From contig CM119266.1 in assembly GCA_051294375.1 (NCBI GenBank), forward strand, positions 6,279,431 through 6,343,430: DNA of 64,000 nt, in the 5' to 3' direction. The notes under the pieces are model-generated. The model was not told the origin of the DNA, searched no databases, and saw nothing but the letters and a program-made list of their open reading frames with translations. The stretch's first letter is position 1; the number at the start of each line of letters is the position of its first letter. Of this stretch, positions 31,313 to 44,286 are shown in pieces. Origin of the DNA: Paraspadella gotoi (taxonomy: Eukaryota; Chaetognatha). The position numbers and the translations under genes were made by a program.

Positions 31313-32795
31313 TCAGTAACAGTAGTAATAGACTTGCAAGTAATCGTGCGCTCCAACGCATCCTATGACCCAAGTAGATCTGCCAGCGTAGTATGAACAG
31401 CTTGACAATCCGTCGCAGTTCCTGATCACCGAAGTGGTGTTCTTCCTGCAGGTCGTGTCAGATTTCACGTAGCTGCAGACTGCTTCCGATTTGGACCAGC
31501 CGTAGAAGGCGCCCTGCATGCGGATCAGGCCCGTGTCGCAAGAGAATGAGAGCAGACGCTGAGTCTAGAAAAAGGATGCAAAAGTTTTGTTAAATAAAGA
31601 TGAGACGAGCAAATAAAGGAAGCATGAGTCAAGTCTAGACCAGTTCTCTGGCGGCGGTGAGTCATGGCGTAACACCGCGGGTGAGAGGATTCCCAAAGTG
31701 AAAAAAAAAGTAATGCCAACGAGGATATTTAAACAAATAGTTAATCTTTAAATAAGTCAAATTTCCGCTTAGGCTAACGGATATTGCACAACTCTGCGAA
31801 TTTTTTTAAAGATCACTTCCACAAAAAGAGAATGACTTATCATATTTATTTATCAATAATTCATTTAGCCTAATAGGCTAAATAAAAGATTCAATTAAAC
31901 GAATTACCTGCCAGCTGGTACACCGAAAAGCGGTAAAAAGCCGCGGAGGGGCTGTCGTCGACGTTGTTGACGAGGTCGTCGTCGTCGATGTCGACCCTAT
32001 ATCGTTGCTGGTCCCCGTCAGCCTCTCCGAGGACGCGTAACCTGTCGACGAAGACGAAAAGATCATCGTCGTGGATTCGGTATCGACGGCGTTCCCGGTG
32101 GACACGGATCCGAACGCGGCTCCGAACGCGGCTCCGAACGCGGTTTCTGACGAAGTTCCGCCAGTCCCGCCACCAATTCTGTTCCCCTCGGTGGACGTCG
32201 GATTTGCCGACAAAGACGCCGTTTCCGGCGAAAGCGCGTTCCCATCGGTGAAGGCCGCGGCGGAGGCGGCGCCGACAGCGGCGGCGAGAGACCCACCTTC
32301 GTCCGTCGGGAGGAACATCTTGACGAGCAGCGCGATGCAGAGGAAGAGGAGAAACGCGGAGAAAAAGAGGAGTCCGAGGATGAGGCTGCGGCGGCGGCGT
32401 CGCCGCGTTCCGCAGCACCACGACGGCTCCGGCTCTTCGGGGATCTTGGGAGGAGGAGGGAGCGTCGTGGCGCCGGCCGGGTAGAAACTGCGGGTTTTAG
32501 GGGGACAGACGAAGGCCACACCCCCTTGGTGCATGTAGACGGCGTTCTCGAACCGCTCGTCCGCGAGGTTGATCTCCGCGTAGAGATTCTCGTTGGCGGC
32601 GTTATCCTTCTCCGCCTCTAAGATCGTCGTCGCCGTGAGGTCGACCTTTTTGAGGTCGTCGTCGGTGTCGTCGTCATCGTCGATCTCGCTGTAGAGGTTC
32701 TTCTTGGGATCGTCGTCGTCGTCCGCTTCGTCTTGAGCGGGGTCGTCGACGACCTGCTGCGGAGGCTTCTCCTGCGCCGTCGACAACTTCGTCAT
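31313..32795 (-). CDS. type II membrane SUEL/Gal-lectin protein, 2 exons, nested in androglobin
   Basis: Exons 32795-31908 and 31564-31313 join in phase 0 to give 379 aa. The acidic cytosolic N-terminus carries NLYSEI (Y35) and NLYAEI (Y72). An RRRRRR run (131-136), preceded by CC, flanks one hydrophobic segment (about 138-162), giving an N-in, C-out topology. A Ser/Thr/Gly-rich stalk (about 164-290) leads to a rhamnose-binding (SUEL) lectin domain, with seven Cys in exon 2 and one just before it, ending DYLQVYYYCY. SUEL domains bind L-rhamnose or galactose (family knowledge). A surface pattern-recognition or adhesion receptor role is inferred. It is antisense within androglobin intron 21. 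Confidence 0.85.
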
Positions 32796-33856
32796 TCTCG
32801 GAGTTTAGTTTGTCAGTTTGGAGGGAGATGAAGACGCCCAGTGGACGGGGAGAGTTTACGAGCCGGTTGGCGGGAGTTTGTCGTTAAGGGGCGGGTTGGA
32901 AATCCTAGTTACGAGGAATTAAAAATTTATCTTCGGAAGATTTGGTTCAAAAAGACAACGAATGGTTTGTCAAGAACAAAAACTTGTATGAAGATGAACT
33001 ATTAACGCTTCAATAAATTGAACAATGAAAGGATCTCGTGACGATAGACTCGAGACGAATCTGCGCCGTTTTAATTTTTCGACGCGAAATTTGTTTTTAA
33101 ATGAAATTAAGAAAGAGATTTAATAAGAATTTTAATCAGAATTTCTTGAAGAATTGTTTTTAAATGGAAGAAACAAAGGCGAGTAAAGGTCGAGATTGAA
33201 AGTAAATAAATAATGTTTTGTCGTAACGCGGTTTTTCAACCAGAGATAAATATCAAACGAGAAAAAATAATTGATAAGAAATCGGAAATTTATTCGAACA
33301 TTAAAAAGTAAATATATGCGGAATAAAATACGAGCAATTGTGAAAGGTAGAGGGTGTAGACTCAAAGGGCTACTTTTGGAATAGTAGGAGAAATTAGTTT
33401 ATAAATGTTAAAGGTTTAGTAAATCGATTATTTTTAGAAATTAGTTTAACAGCAACAAGTTAAGAAACATGTTTATTGTTTAACCGAGAAGAAGCCAGAT
33501 CCTGGAGCCAAAAGTTTCGTGCGTCCAAGCTGATCTCGGGTCCAGATTCTTAAACCTTAAAACACGAAAATAAAACCTGAAAAAAGAAACACGTAAGGGC
33601 GTAAGGGCGGAACGCAGGAACACAGTTTTTCTTTATCTAATTGTTTTCTTTTTACGTAGTTTTTTTTTTTCCCTTTAAATTAAATTGTTCTGGCCTCTTC
33701 TGGGGTTCGGAACGCAGAGTAAGAGAAGAAAAACAAAGCTCGAAGTCAAAACGAAACAATGAAAACAGGAAAACGAAAAATTTGTTACACGGCGAAGTTT
33801 TGTCGATCACGAGAGGACGAGCCAAACATCTGAGGGGAGGAAGAGGAGGAGGACGA

Positions 33857-34377
<521 letters not shown>

Positions 34378-34423
34378 CTCTCTCTCTATAACTAATACAA
34401 AAACACCCTCTCCACCTGAAGCA

Positions 34424-35950
34424 ATGCTGAAGAGACCTGATGGTACTCAAGCAGTTGATAATAAAAGTAATCTGAAAATACATGCAGAAAACCTTAGGTC
34501 AATTATGGGCAAATCTCCTGTTCCTCAGGTAATGAGGAATGGGAAAATGAAGTTGAACAATTAATTAAAAAATTTGCATACACTCTTGAGCTGGTAACAG
34601 TGCAGTCATGACGATATAGAGTTCACACTTTTGTAAAGACACACTCAAGCCACAAAATATTTATGAACTATCAAATCGTTAAAAACTAGGTCTGCCCCAG
34701 GTCAAGATGAAATCAACACATAATGTTAAAAAAACTTTTCCGATAAAACATTAAAGACACTAACTTTCATTTTCGAATCATGTCTACAACTGGCTACTTT
34801 CCAGACCATGGAAAATGCCAACATCAGAGTGATCCTAAGTCAGGAAAGGATCCCCTACCAACCCTCGAAATTATAGACCTATAAGTCCTTCTTTCTGTTC
34901 TTGGAAATTATTTTGAACGGTTGATATTACCAGGCTTCATATGCATGCTGTGAAAAACGAGGAAAACCGCCGCATGTTACAATCAGGATTTAAAAAAGGC
35001 AGATCTGCGCTGAAATATCATACGTCTGGTCGAGGACGCACACGCGGGCTTTTAAAGCAAGGGCGGAACATTCTTGTGACACTCGACTATGCAAAAGCAT
35101 TTGATAACATATGGCTCCAAGCTTAAAATTCAAGTTGATAAAGACCAAATTGCCTATAGGCATGTTAAAAATTATTTGCTCTTTTCTGTCAAACAGAAAA
35201 TTCTGCGTCATATCAAGAGGTGAAACGTCTGAATGAGTAGATATTCTTTGTGCTCTCCCCAAGGAGCAGTAACTCAGTCCAGAGATCTTTGCCTTTTATA
35301 TAGAAGATCTCCCCTATCCAAAATGATTCAAATAAGGAGCCCTCAATCACCAATTTAAAACATGATGTTTAGAAAATTCATCTCAATATGCGGATGACTC
35401 ATGGCTGTGGGCAGTCTCCAAAACTTGGATGCTGCTCCTCATGTCTTTTCAAAAAACCCTTCACCGCCTGGAAAAAATGTGTAATACCTGGTTCTAGGTT
35501 TATGTCCGGCAAAATCCAACTGCATTCTAATAACCAGATGTCATCTCTATTTAACCTATGATTGTAAAACTTTACTTGTTCGATGAGAAAATTCCTGTAT
35601 GTGATACAATCGGTTTTTAGGTTGTAAAATAGATCGCAAATTAACGTGGACAATACATATTAATGAATTATTTACGAAGGAAAATCTAAATTTTGGCTAT
35701 AAACAGACCTTTCCCGTTTTGGTTCATGGAGACAATTTTAATCTTGTTCACCATTTATTTTTTTCTCTTGTGGGTATCATTATTTTTATACTCATCTCCC
35801 TGTTTTCTAACTGCTGGTAATACCACTTGGGAGAAATTTGACAAATTACAACTACGTGCTATTAAAATATTCATAAACTCCCTGTACATATTGATAAAGA
35901 TATTGCTTTAGATGCGGCCAGTATGATCCACTCTCTTACTATATACGTAA
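34424..35950 (+). mobile_element. decayed non-LTR retrotransposon reverse-transcriptase fragment
   Basis: Broken frames recall a LINE reverse transcriptase: SAPGQDEINT, TTGYFPDHGKCQ, SGFKKGRSALKYHT and LDYAKAFDNIW appear in order, interrupted by stops and shifts. The LDYAKAFD motif is typical of Jockey/I-type elements. No intact frame or ends are seen, so this is a dead fragment in the spacer of the inverted duplication. Confidence 0.65.
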
Positions 35951-36257
35951 TATTTCAGCCGTAGATTAAACGTATTATTTTTACAAACACATTATTGATA
36001 GTATCATAGATCGCATTGCTACAAACACTGTTATACTAACATTTCTCCAATAGAAATTTTTGCTGGGTTGGACCGAGTATTCTGACAAGAGTAAATGTTT
36101 AAATTGCGAATAGTAAGAGCGCACACAATCTGTAAACTAGAAGAATAGTAGAATACATCAGTTCTTGTTATTATAATGAGTAGTAATTTCTCAAAAACGT
36201 AGCTTTTAAAGGTAGTGTAAAACACTGGCCTCAAGCCCACTTTGCTTTCAATATTCA

Positions 36258-36308
<51 letters not shown>

Positions 36309-36563
36309 CTCGCTCGTCCTCCTCTCTTCTCCCCTCAGATGTTTGCTCGTCCTCTCGTGATCGACAAAACTTCGCCGTGTAACAAATTTTTCGTTTTCCT
36401 GTTTTCATTGTTTCGTTTTGACTTCGAGCTTTGTTTTTCTCTCTTACTCTGCGTTCCGAACCCAGAAGGAGGCCAGAACAATTTAATTTAAAGGAAAAAA
36501 AACTACGTAAAAAGAAAACAATTAGATAAAGAAAAACTGTGTTCTGCGTTCCGCCCTTACGCC

Positions 36564-37197
36564 CTTACGTTAGCGGTAGCCGACCAAATTCAAATTTTAA
36601 TGGCAACAGCATTAAAGTAATCATTATTGGTATTAATTATTGTATTAAAATATTTTTTTGCAAAAATGTTCCGAACCATGAGTAATTCGGCTAATTAATA
36701 TTATTATATTGCATTATATAATGTCAAAATTTTTTTTTTTGAAATTTTAAGTTTTTTTTATTGATTCTGATAGAGCTTAAAAAGTTAGCAAAAATATAAT
36801 TACAACATTTTAAAATTTTGATGTTTTATTACTGAAAAATTAGTAAAAACTGCTAAAATCATCGGATGATGATGATGATGATGATTTTTTAAGGTTTTTC
36901 CCAGTTTTGACCCACTTATCATCAAAATATTGAAAAAAAGGATTATACTTTGTGCTAGACAACTTTTTATAAGCTATCTGAATCAGCTTTTAAAAAAATA
37001 AAAAATTTTTAAAAAAAAATTTTGACATTTCCTATCTATAAATAAATATTAAAAAATTAATTACTAATGCTTCTAGCCTATTTTAGAAAATTTTGGTCCA
37101 TTGAAAGTTTTCTCCAGTAAATGTATGAAGTTCCATTTGGAAAGGTTCCCAAATCAAACTTCTGACCCACCCCATTGACAAGTTGGCTCTACTTACG
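36564..37197. mobile_element. 620-bp insertion with 7-bp target-site duplication
   Basis: The left arm has a single uninterrupted copy of this site (acgtaag at 33591-33597). Here 620 AT-rich bases (36571-37190) are flanked by CTTACGT at 36564-36570 and again at 37191-37197. The termini start TAG and end CTA. No coding sequence is seen, so it is a non-autonomous element. Confidence 0.65.
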
Positions 37198-37986
37198 TGT
37201 TTCTTTTTTCAGGTTTATTTTCGTGTTTTAAGGTTTAAGAATCTGGACCCGAGATCAGCTGGACGCACGAAACTTTTGGCTCCAGGATCTGGCTTCTTCT
37301 CGGTTAAACAATAAACATGTTTCTTAACTTGTTGCTGTTAAACTAATTTCTAAAAATAATCGATTTACTAAACCTTTAACATTTATAAACTAATTTCTCC
37401 TACTATTCCAAAAGTAGCCCTTTGAGTCTACACCCTCTACCTTTCACAATTGCTCGTATTTTATTCGCATATATTTACTTTTTAATGTCGAATAAATTTC
37501 CGATTTCTTTATCAATTATTTTTTCTCGTTTGATATTTATCTCTGGTTGAAAAACCGCGTTACGACAAAACATTATTTATTTACTTTCAATCTCGACCTT
37601 TACTCCGCCTTTGTTTCTTCCATTTAAAACAATTCTTCAAGAAATTCTGATTAAAATCTTATAAATCTCTTTCTTAATTTCATTTAAAAACAAATTTCGC
37701 GTCGAAAAATTAAAACGGCGCAGATTCGTCTCGAGTCTATCGTCACGAGATCCTTTCATTGTTCAATTTATTGAAGCGTTAATAGTTCATCTTCATACAA
37801 GTTTTTGTTCTTGACAAACCATTCGTTGTCTTTTTGAACCAAATCTTCCGAAGATAAATTTTTAATTCCTCGTAACTAGATTTCCAACCCGCCCCTTAAC
37901 GACAAACTCCCGCCAACCGGCTCGTAAACTCTCCCCGTCCACTGGGCGTCTTCATCTCCCTCCAACTGACAAACTAAACTCCGAGA

Positions 37987-39464
37987 ATGACGAAGTTGTC
38001 GACGGCGCAGGAGAAGCCTCCGCAGCAGGTCGTCGACGACCCCGCTCAAGACGAAGCGGACGACGACGACGATCCCAAGAAGAACCTCTACAGCGAAATC
38101 GACGATGACGACGACACCGACGACGACCTCAAAAAGGTCGACCTCACGCGACGACGATCTTAGAGGCGGAGAAGGATAACGCCGCCAACGAGAATCTCTA
38201 CGCGGAGTCAACCTCGCGGACGAGCGTTCGAGAACGCCGTCTACATGCACCAAGGGGGTGTGGCCTTCGTCTGTCCCCCTAAAACCCGCAGTTTCTACCC
38301 GGCCGGCGCCACGACGCTCCCTCCTCCTCCAAGATCCCCGAAGAGCCGGAGCCGTCGTGGTGCTGCGGAACGCGGCGACGCCGCCGCCGCAGCCTCATCC
38401 TCGGACTCCTCTTTTTCTCCGCGTTTCTCCTCTTCCTCTGCATCGCGCTGCTCGTCAAGATGTTCCTCCCGACGGACGAAGGTGGGTCTCTCGCCGCCGC
38501 CGCCGCTGTCGGCGCCGCCTCCGCCGCGGCTTCACCGAGGGAACGCGCTTTCGCCGGAAACGGCGTCTTTGTCGGCAAATCCGACGTCCACCGAGGGGAA
38601 CAGAATTGGTGGCGGGACTGGCGGAACTTCGTCAGAAACCGCGTTCGGAGCCGCGTTCGGAGCCGCGTTCGATCGTGTCCACCGGGAACGCCGTCGATAC
38701 CGAATCCACGACGATGATCTTTTCGTCTTCGTCGACAGGTTACGCGTCCTCCGAGAGGCTGACGGGGACCAGCAACGATATAGGGTCCGATCGACGACGA
38801 CGACCTCGTCAACAACGTCGACGACAGCCCTCCGCGCTTTTTACCGCTTTTCGGTGTACCAGCTGGCAGGTAATTCGTTTAATTGAATCTTTTATTTAGC
38901 CTATTAGGCTAAATGAATTATTGATAAATAAATATGATAAGTCATTCTCTTTTTGTGGAAGTGATCTTTAAAAAAAATCGCAGAGTTGTGCAATATCCGT
39001 TAGCCTAAGCGGAAATTGACTTATTTAAAGATTAACTATTTGTTTAAATATCCTCGTTGGCATAACTTTTTTTTTTCACTTTGGGAATCCTCTCACCCGC
39101 GGTGTTACGCCATGACTCACCGCCGCCAGAGAACTGGTCTAGACTTGACTCATGCTTCCTTTATTTGCTCGTCTCATCTTTATTTAACAAAACTTTTGCA
39201 TCCTTTTTCTAGACTCAGCGTCTGCTCTCATTCTCTTGCGACACGGGCCTGATCCGCATGCAGGGCGCCTTCTACGGCTGGTCCAAATCGGAAGCAGTCT
39301 GCAGCTACGTGAAATCTGACACGACCTGCAGGAAGAACACCACTTCGGTGATCAGGAACTGCGACGGATTGTCAAGCTGTTCATACTACGCTGGCAGATC
39401 TACTTGGGTCATAGGATGCGTTGGAGCGCACGATTACTTGCAAGTCTATTACTACTGTTACTGA
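37987..39464 (+). pseudogene. frameshifted copy of the type II lectin gene
   Basis: Same two-exon structure as 31313-32795 (exons about 37987-38869 and 39213-39464). Exon 2 encodes the same SUEL domain. Exon 1 is five bases shorter overall, with single-base losses near 38148, 38210 and 38226 and others further on, which break the frame before the membrane segment. It is either a decayed duplicate or an unpolished assembly copy. Confidence 0.7.
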
Positions 39465-40061
39465 GTTTCGTCCGACCGTTAACTTGTGTCCCCCTTTAAG
39501 TACCCATCCAGCGCCCGATTCCCTTTACCCTCAATTACGTCGCTGGCCCCTCCTCCAACCTCCCCCGTTAGCCACACCAATTGTTACATGGTTCTATCTT
39601 TATCACGATAAAATATTCGACTGAGGGTTGATGTCTTTCATGTTTTAAATTTTTAAAAACCGATTTGCTATTCTATTACTTATCGTTGGTACTTTTAGTT
39701 CTTTCGCTTATTTACGCGCACAATTGTACAAATTGATTACAAATCGAGCAATTAGAACGAACATCTGACGACTGAAATGGCTAAATTTCAAAAGCGCTTT
39801 TTTGTTGTTTTTTTTTTCGATAATTTGATCGTAATTTCAGGAATAACTTGGATCAAAATTAGAAATTTGTTTTTAAATTTCTTTTTAGCTTTGTTCAATA
39901 AATTAAATTTTGATGTCTTTGTGAATTTGAAGAGGATGAACAGGGTTTTTTCTGAGGAATTTTCTCCTTTTTCTACTTGTTTGATTCAGTCAGCTTTATA
40001 CCAAGTCGTCTTGTCTTAACATAATATAATTCAAAAAAACATCCATATGCCAAATTCCTTA

Positions 40062-41591
40062 CCTGCGGTATTATATATTTCTCCATCCCGCTTAAAATCA
40101 GTTACTTGCTGTTGCTGGCAATGGTACGTGAACGGTTTATATGGTATAATACCAAATGTCTGAAGAAAATGTGGAAAAAAAAAATTTTTTGAATTTTTCA
40201 TCAAAAAGTACTATTAAAATGCATTATTCCATATTGTTCTACTGACTTGAAAGCACTTGACAAAGTTGTTGTAGTGAATCAAATCTCCTTGGCCTTCTTT
40301 GGGGCCCTCTTCGGCGGGCTTGGCGCCGTCCTGCGACGGAAATGTCTTCTTCTTTTCCTCGGGAATGGCGCCACCCTCTGGAGGTGCTAAGGATGACGGC
40401 GGTGCCGCGATGTTCTCCTTGGAGAAGACCCGTCGACGACTCTGCGCCGGTCTCTCCGCGGGCGACGCCGCTTTTTAAAACCTATGAGTTACATCGCAAT
40501 TACTACATAGTCCCTCTCAGTTAATTCTATGTGTATCGTACTCTACATCTATTATTCAAAATTAGAAATGCGCCGACTATTACAAAATTGTCATTCAAAT
40601 TAGCAACTCGATGTAAAAAAAAAAAAAAACGCTTAACCGGTTTTGGCGTCTTTTTGAAAAAGCACTTAAAATATTTATTTTAAAAAATGATTACCTAATT
40701 ACCCACCCTAAACCCCTTAACCCTAACCACCCTAAACCCCCTCGCCACGCTGGTAAATAAAAGTACAATTACAATTCCCCCCACCTTTTCTCATGCTGGC
40801 CTCAGAGGGAGAGGGGCTTCCCCGTCTGCTCGCCCCTCACCGACGCAGCAGCAGACTTCTTTCCTTTTCCTTCTTTCAAGATGGCGTCGATGTTCCGTTG
40901 TGACTCTCGCTTCCTTTCATCTGAGGTCAAAATGATTCAAATGGCGGAACAAAGTAATGAGTGAATTTATTTATCCCGAATTGATTAGGGATTAACTGGG
41001 GATTAATTAATAATTTGTACGTTTGTGCGTTATTGTGCCGCTAAAAATTATACGAGTTAAACGTTGAATCGGCCACTCTGTACCAAACTTTACTCAAGCG
41101 AAAAAAAGAAAAATTATAAATTAAAAAAAAACCAAGGTTAATATTTCGCAAAAACAAAAATAAAAATTTGGAACCTGACTGAACATGCGATGTTAAAATA
41201 TAATTGAAAAGCTCCCATGCTGTGTCAAAGGACGGAAACTGAATATTCGATTTACCTTTTTCCTCTTGGAGCTACTACGTTTCTGAGAAGCGCGAGTTTA
41301 GTCGAGATTACGAATTGTTAACGATTGATTAGAAAAGGGGGAATAATTGACGTTTAAAGCGCTACCTAACTCAATGATGACCACATTAACGTGCAATTCT
41401 TAACTGCGGAAAACGCTTTCATGGATTTTTCTTCGTTCTCAGTCAAGTACAATATATACGAAGTTACTAATAATGTTTACGATCAACAGTTTTTCGTATT
41501 TCTAGATGACGAATACTAAATGACAAATCGGGAATAGAGTGTGAATCGTCACGGCCTATGACCGCCCATAATCATTCTCTTTCTCTTCTCT

Positions 41592-41636
<45 letters not shown>

Positions 41637-41972
41637 CTCTCTCTCGTCTCTCTCTCTCTCATTTCTCTCTCTCTCTCACCTCCTTTGCCAGAATCGATTC
41701 CCTTTGGTGTTCTCTCCCTCTCGTTGTTCCATCTGCGACGCGCTCTTGGAAACCGGGCTCGTCCTAAATCAATTAATCATGAATATTATAACTAATTACA
41801 TCATATATCTAATAGGAATACTACAATTAATACCGGAGGCGGTTCCTCGATGGTGGGAGCGTCGGCGTCGGCGCCAGTTTCGTCTTTCTCTTTCGATGTC
41901 CGGAATCTCGATGACAGAGGGACGGCCGTTTCCGAGCGGCGCGCCCTTCTCGAGACGCGAGTCTTGGGCGCG
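40062..41972 (-). pseudogene. reversed copies of androglobin exons 16-21
   Basis: Matches to exons 21, 20, 19, 18, 17 and 16 appear in that order on the - strand (about 40062-40158, 40240-40475, 40788-40922, 41265-41290, 41690-41770 and 41836-41972). Indels break several of them, for example next to the exon 21 donor (taccgcag for aatccgcag). They cannot contribute to the + strand protein. Confidence 0.75.
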
Positions 41973-42076
41973 AACTGACAGAGAAGAATGACAAAACTCG
42001 AACCGGAGAAGGGTCGATAACGAAGTTTTAAAAGACTATGTCAGAGAGAAAGAGAAACTAAGACTAAATCTAAGAC

Positions 42077-43819
42077 ATCTCTCTCCTGCGCTATAATGGG
42101 AATGTGAAGGGCTTCGTTAATGATCGACTGAAGTCTGAGTCCGCTAGTGAATCCAGTGATCCTCGATTTTAAAGCGATAATCCTTTAAGTCATGTTAAAA
42201 GAGACAGGCTTCACTTCTTTCACAAAAAAGATTATTCACAGAAAAAAATGATATTGTTAGTGAAAAATTAATCTCTTAATCTCATTGATAACGCGACAGG
42301 GAAAAAATATGTGTGTGTTTGTTTTAAAATTACATTTTCAGAATCCTTAACAGGTTAACATTGTGCTGAAATATTATTTGTATATATTTAATATTTTCTA
42401 TTATATTATTCGGTTTAATATAAAAATTTACTTCGTTTACAGCAAACGGACTATTATCAGAATACATTGCACTTATAATCCGATTTCTTGGGGCAAAAAC
42501 CTCTTACCAAATCTTAGGGTAAATTCCCACCCACTCTTCATAGTATTTCCCTTCTAAGTAAGTTATGCTTTTTGCTTTCAAGAGGCTTTTTAGGTTCGTG
42601 CATATTTTTGAGATTTGATGTGACAGATTCCCACGCAGTCGGCATTCGGTTGAAGGAACAATTTACCAGATTATAAAATTTATTTATGTTAATAGTGATT
42701 GCAAGATTAATTGTTTTCCCGTATTATACCTAGTGTGTTTTATGATAGTAACAAGGTTTGCTTTTTACAGTTCTAGTTATACTTAAAAAGCTTAGGCAGA
42801 GGGATTCTCTTTAATTATAATTCAAAAGTATCGAAATTATTCAGAAATCAGTATAGATTTTATAGATGCATACATAATAAAGCGCTAGTAGGATTCGAAA
42901 ATGTATAAAAAATAAGTAAAATATTTAATGTTGTTAAGATTTCCTCTTTCGTCGGCTTCCAGTTGAATATATTTCTTTGTTAAAAAACGAAGCGATGTTC
43001 ATTTGTTCATTGCAAGCGAAGTTTTTATTTTCGAGGTTAAAAGTGAAATTTCGAGAGAATCGACTTTTCTGCAAACTTTTTCAACTTTTTTTTTCCCTTT
43101 CGGTTTCGCGCGACGATTTTTCTGGAAGAAGAGACGGCAACAGGTTGGATGTGCCAAGAATCGAAAAGTTCGGGGAAAATAAGGGGAGGGAAAAGTTGGA
43201 AGCGAAATAGAGACAGAGGATGCGAAATAGAAAGAGAAAGAGAAAGAGAGGATATAAAAGAGAAAGAGAATGGGGAAAGAAGCCTGGAAGTTTGAGAGGA
43301 AAAACAATGACCGAAACGAAAGTTTTTCTGCGGAATAGAATTTGTGAATTCTGTCATATTGCGCCCTTTTAATTAAAGATTAAGGATTAAAGATTAAGGA
43401 TTAAGATTAAGATTTTCCATTAAATAGCAATATATTCCTTAATCTGTAAAAATCGGACAAAAATGATTTGACAAAAAAGAAAAACGAGAGAATAGCGAGA
43501 CAAAAGATTAGAGAGGATATAAAGAAAAATTCGAGAAAGAAAGAATGAGAGGAAATGGTCGGCGACGGGTTTTTTATTTTTTTTTTTAATGTTTTTTTAT
43601 TTTTTTAAGAAGAAAAGATGGAATTCGCTTGAAGATGACGTAATTGGGAAGATTTCATCCAAAAACTTTCTTCTCTCTTTTCTCTCTCTTTTTCTTGATC
43701 AATTGATTTCAGGCTTCTGAGAACATTTCTGTCTATGGAATTTTGAATATACTTTTTGTTTATTTAGGGACGATTTGTGAATAGAAATCTAATTAATGTA
43801 TGTGAGAGAGAGGGAGAGA

Positions 43820-43855
<36 letters not shown>

Positions 43856-44015
43856 TTCACAACTCTGGCCAAGTGAGAAAAAAATAATTCGAGACGTGCC
43901 ATCTTCACCGAATTTGAGCAGAAACAGGATATTAGGAGAAAGAAATAATTCCAATTTCATTCCTTCTATGAAAATAAAAATGTATTATCTTAATAATAAA
44001 TATTTCTATTATTAT

Positions 44016-44090
<75 letters not shown>

Positions 44091-44226
44091 TATAATAATA
44101 ATAATAATAATAAATATTTCTTTTAAAAACTGACAAAATAGCTTTGTTTCGAAGGCGCGTGAGTTTCCGAATGTTGAGTCAACAGATTTTGAATAACTTT
44201 TTAAATTAAAAAAAAAATAATGTCCA

Positions 44227-44261
<35 letters not shown>
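42077..44261 (+). other. androglobin intron 21, unassigned part
   Basis: AT-rich DNA with short GA runs (43805-43852) and no coding signal I can support. A (TAA)n run lies at 44008-44114. Confidence 0.5.
44008..44114 (+). repeat. (TAA)n microsatellite
   Basis: About 107 bases of TAA/AAT trinucleotide repeat with one interruption. Open frames over it (poly-Asn, poly-Ile) are artefacts. Confidence 0.95.
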
Positions 44262-44286
44262 NNNNNNNNNNNNNNNNNNNNNNNNN
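44262..44286. other. 25-N assembly gap
   Basis: Twenty-five Ns follow a (CT)n run, immediately before the first copy of a direct duplication. Confidence 0.98.

Larger units (their letters stand above)
36259..42076. repeat. right arm of the inverted duplication
   Basis: Reverse complement of 28701-33971, starting at a short CT run and ending at ctaagac (42076), where homology stops abruptly. It carries a 620-bp insertion at 36571-37190 and frequent single-base deletions in coding and non-coding parts alike, which looks more like low consensus quality than selection. Confidence 0.85.
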
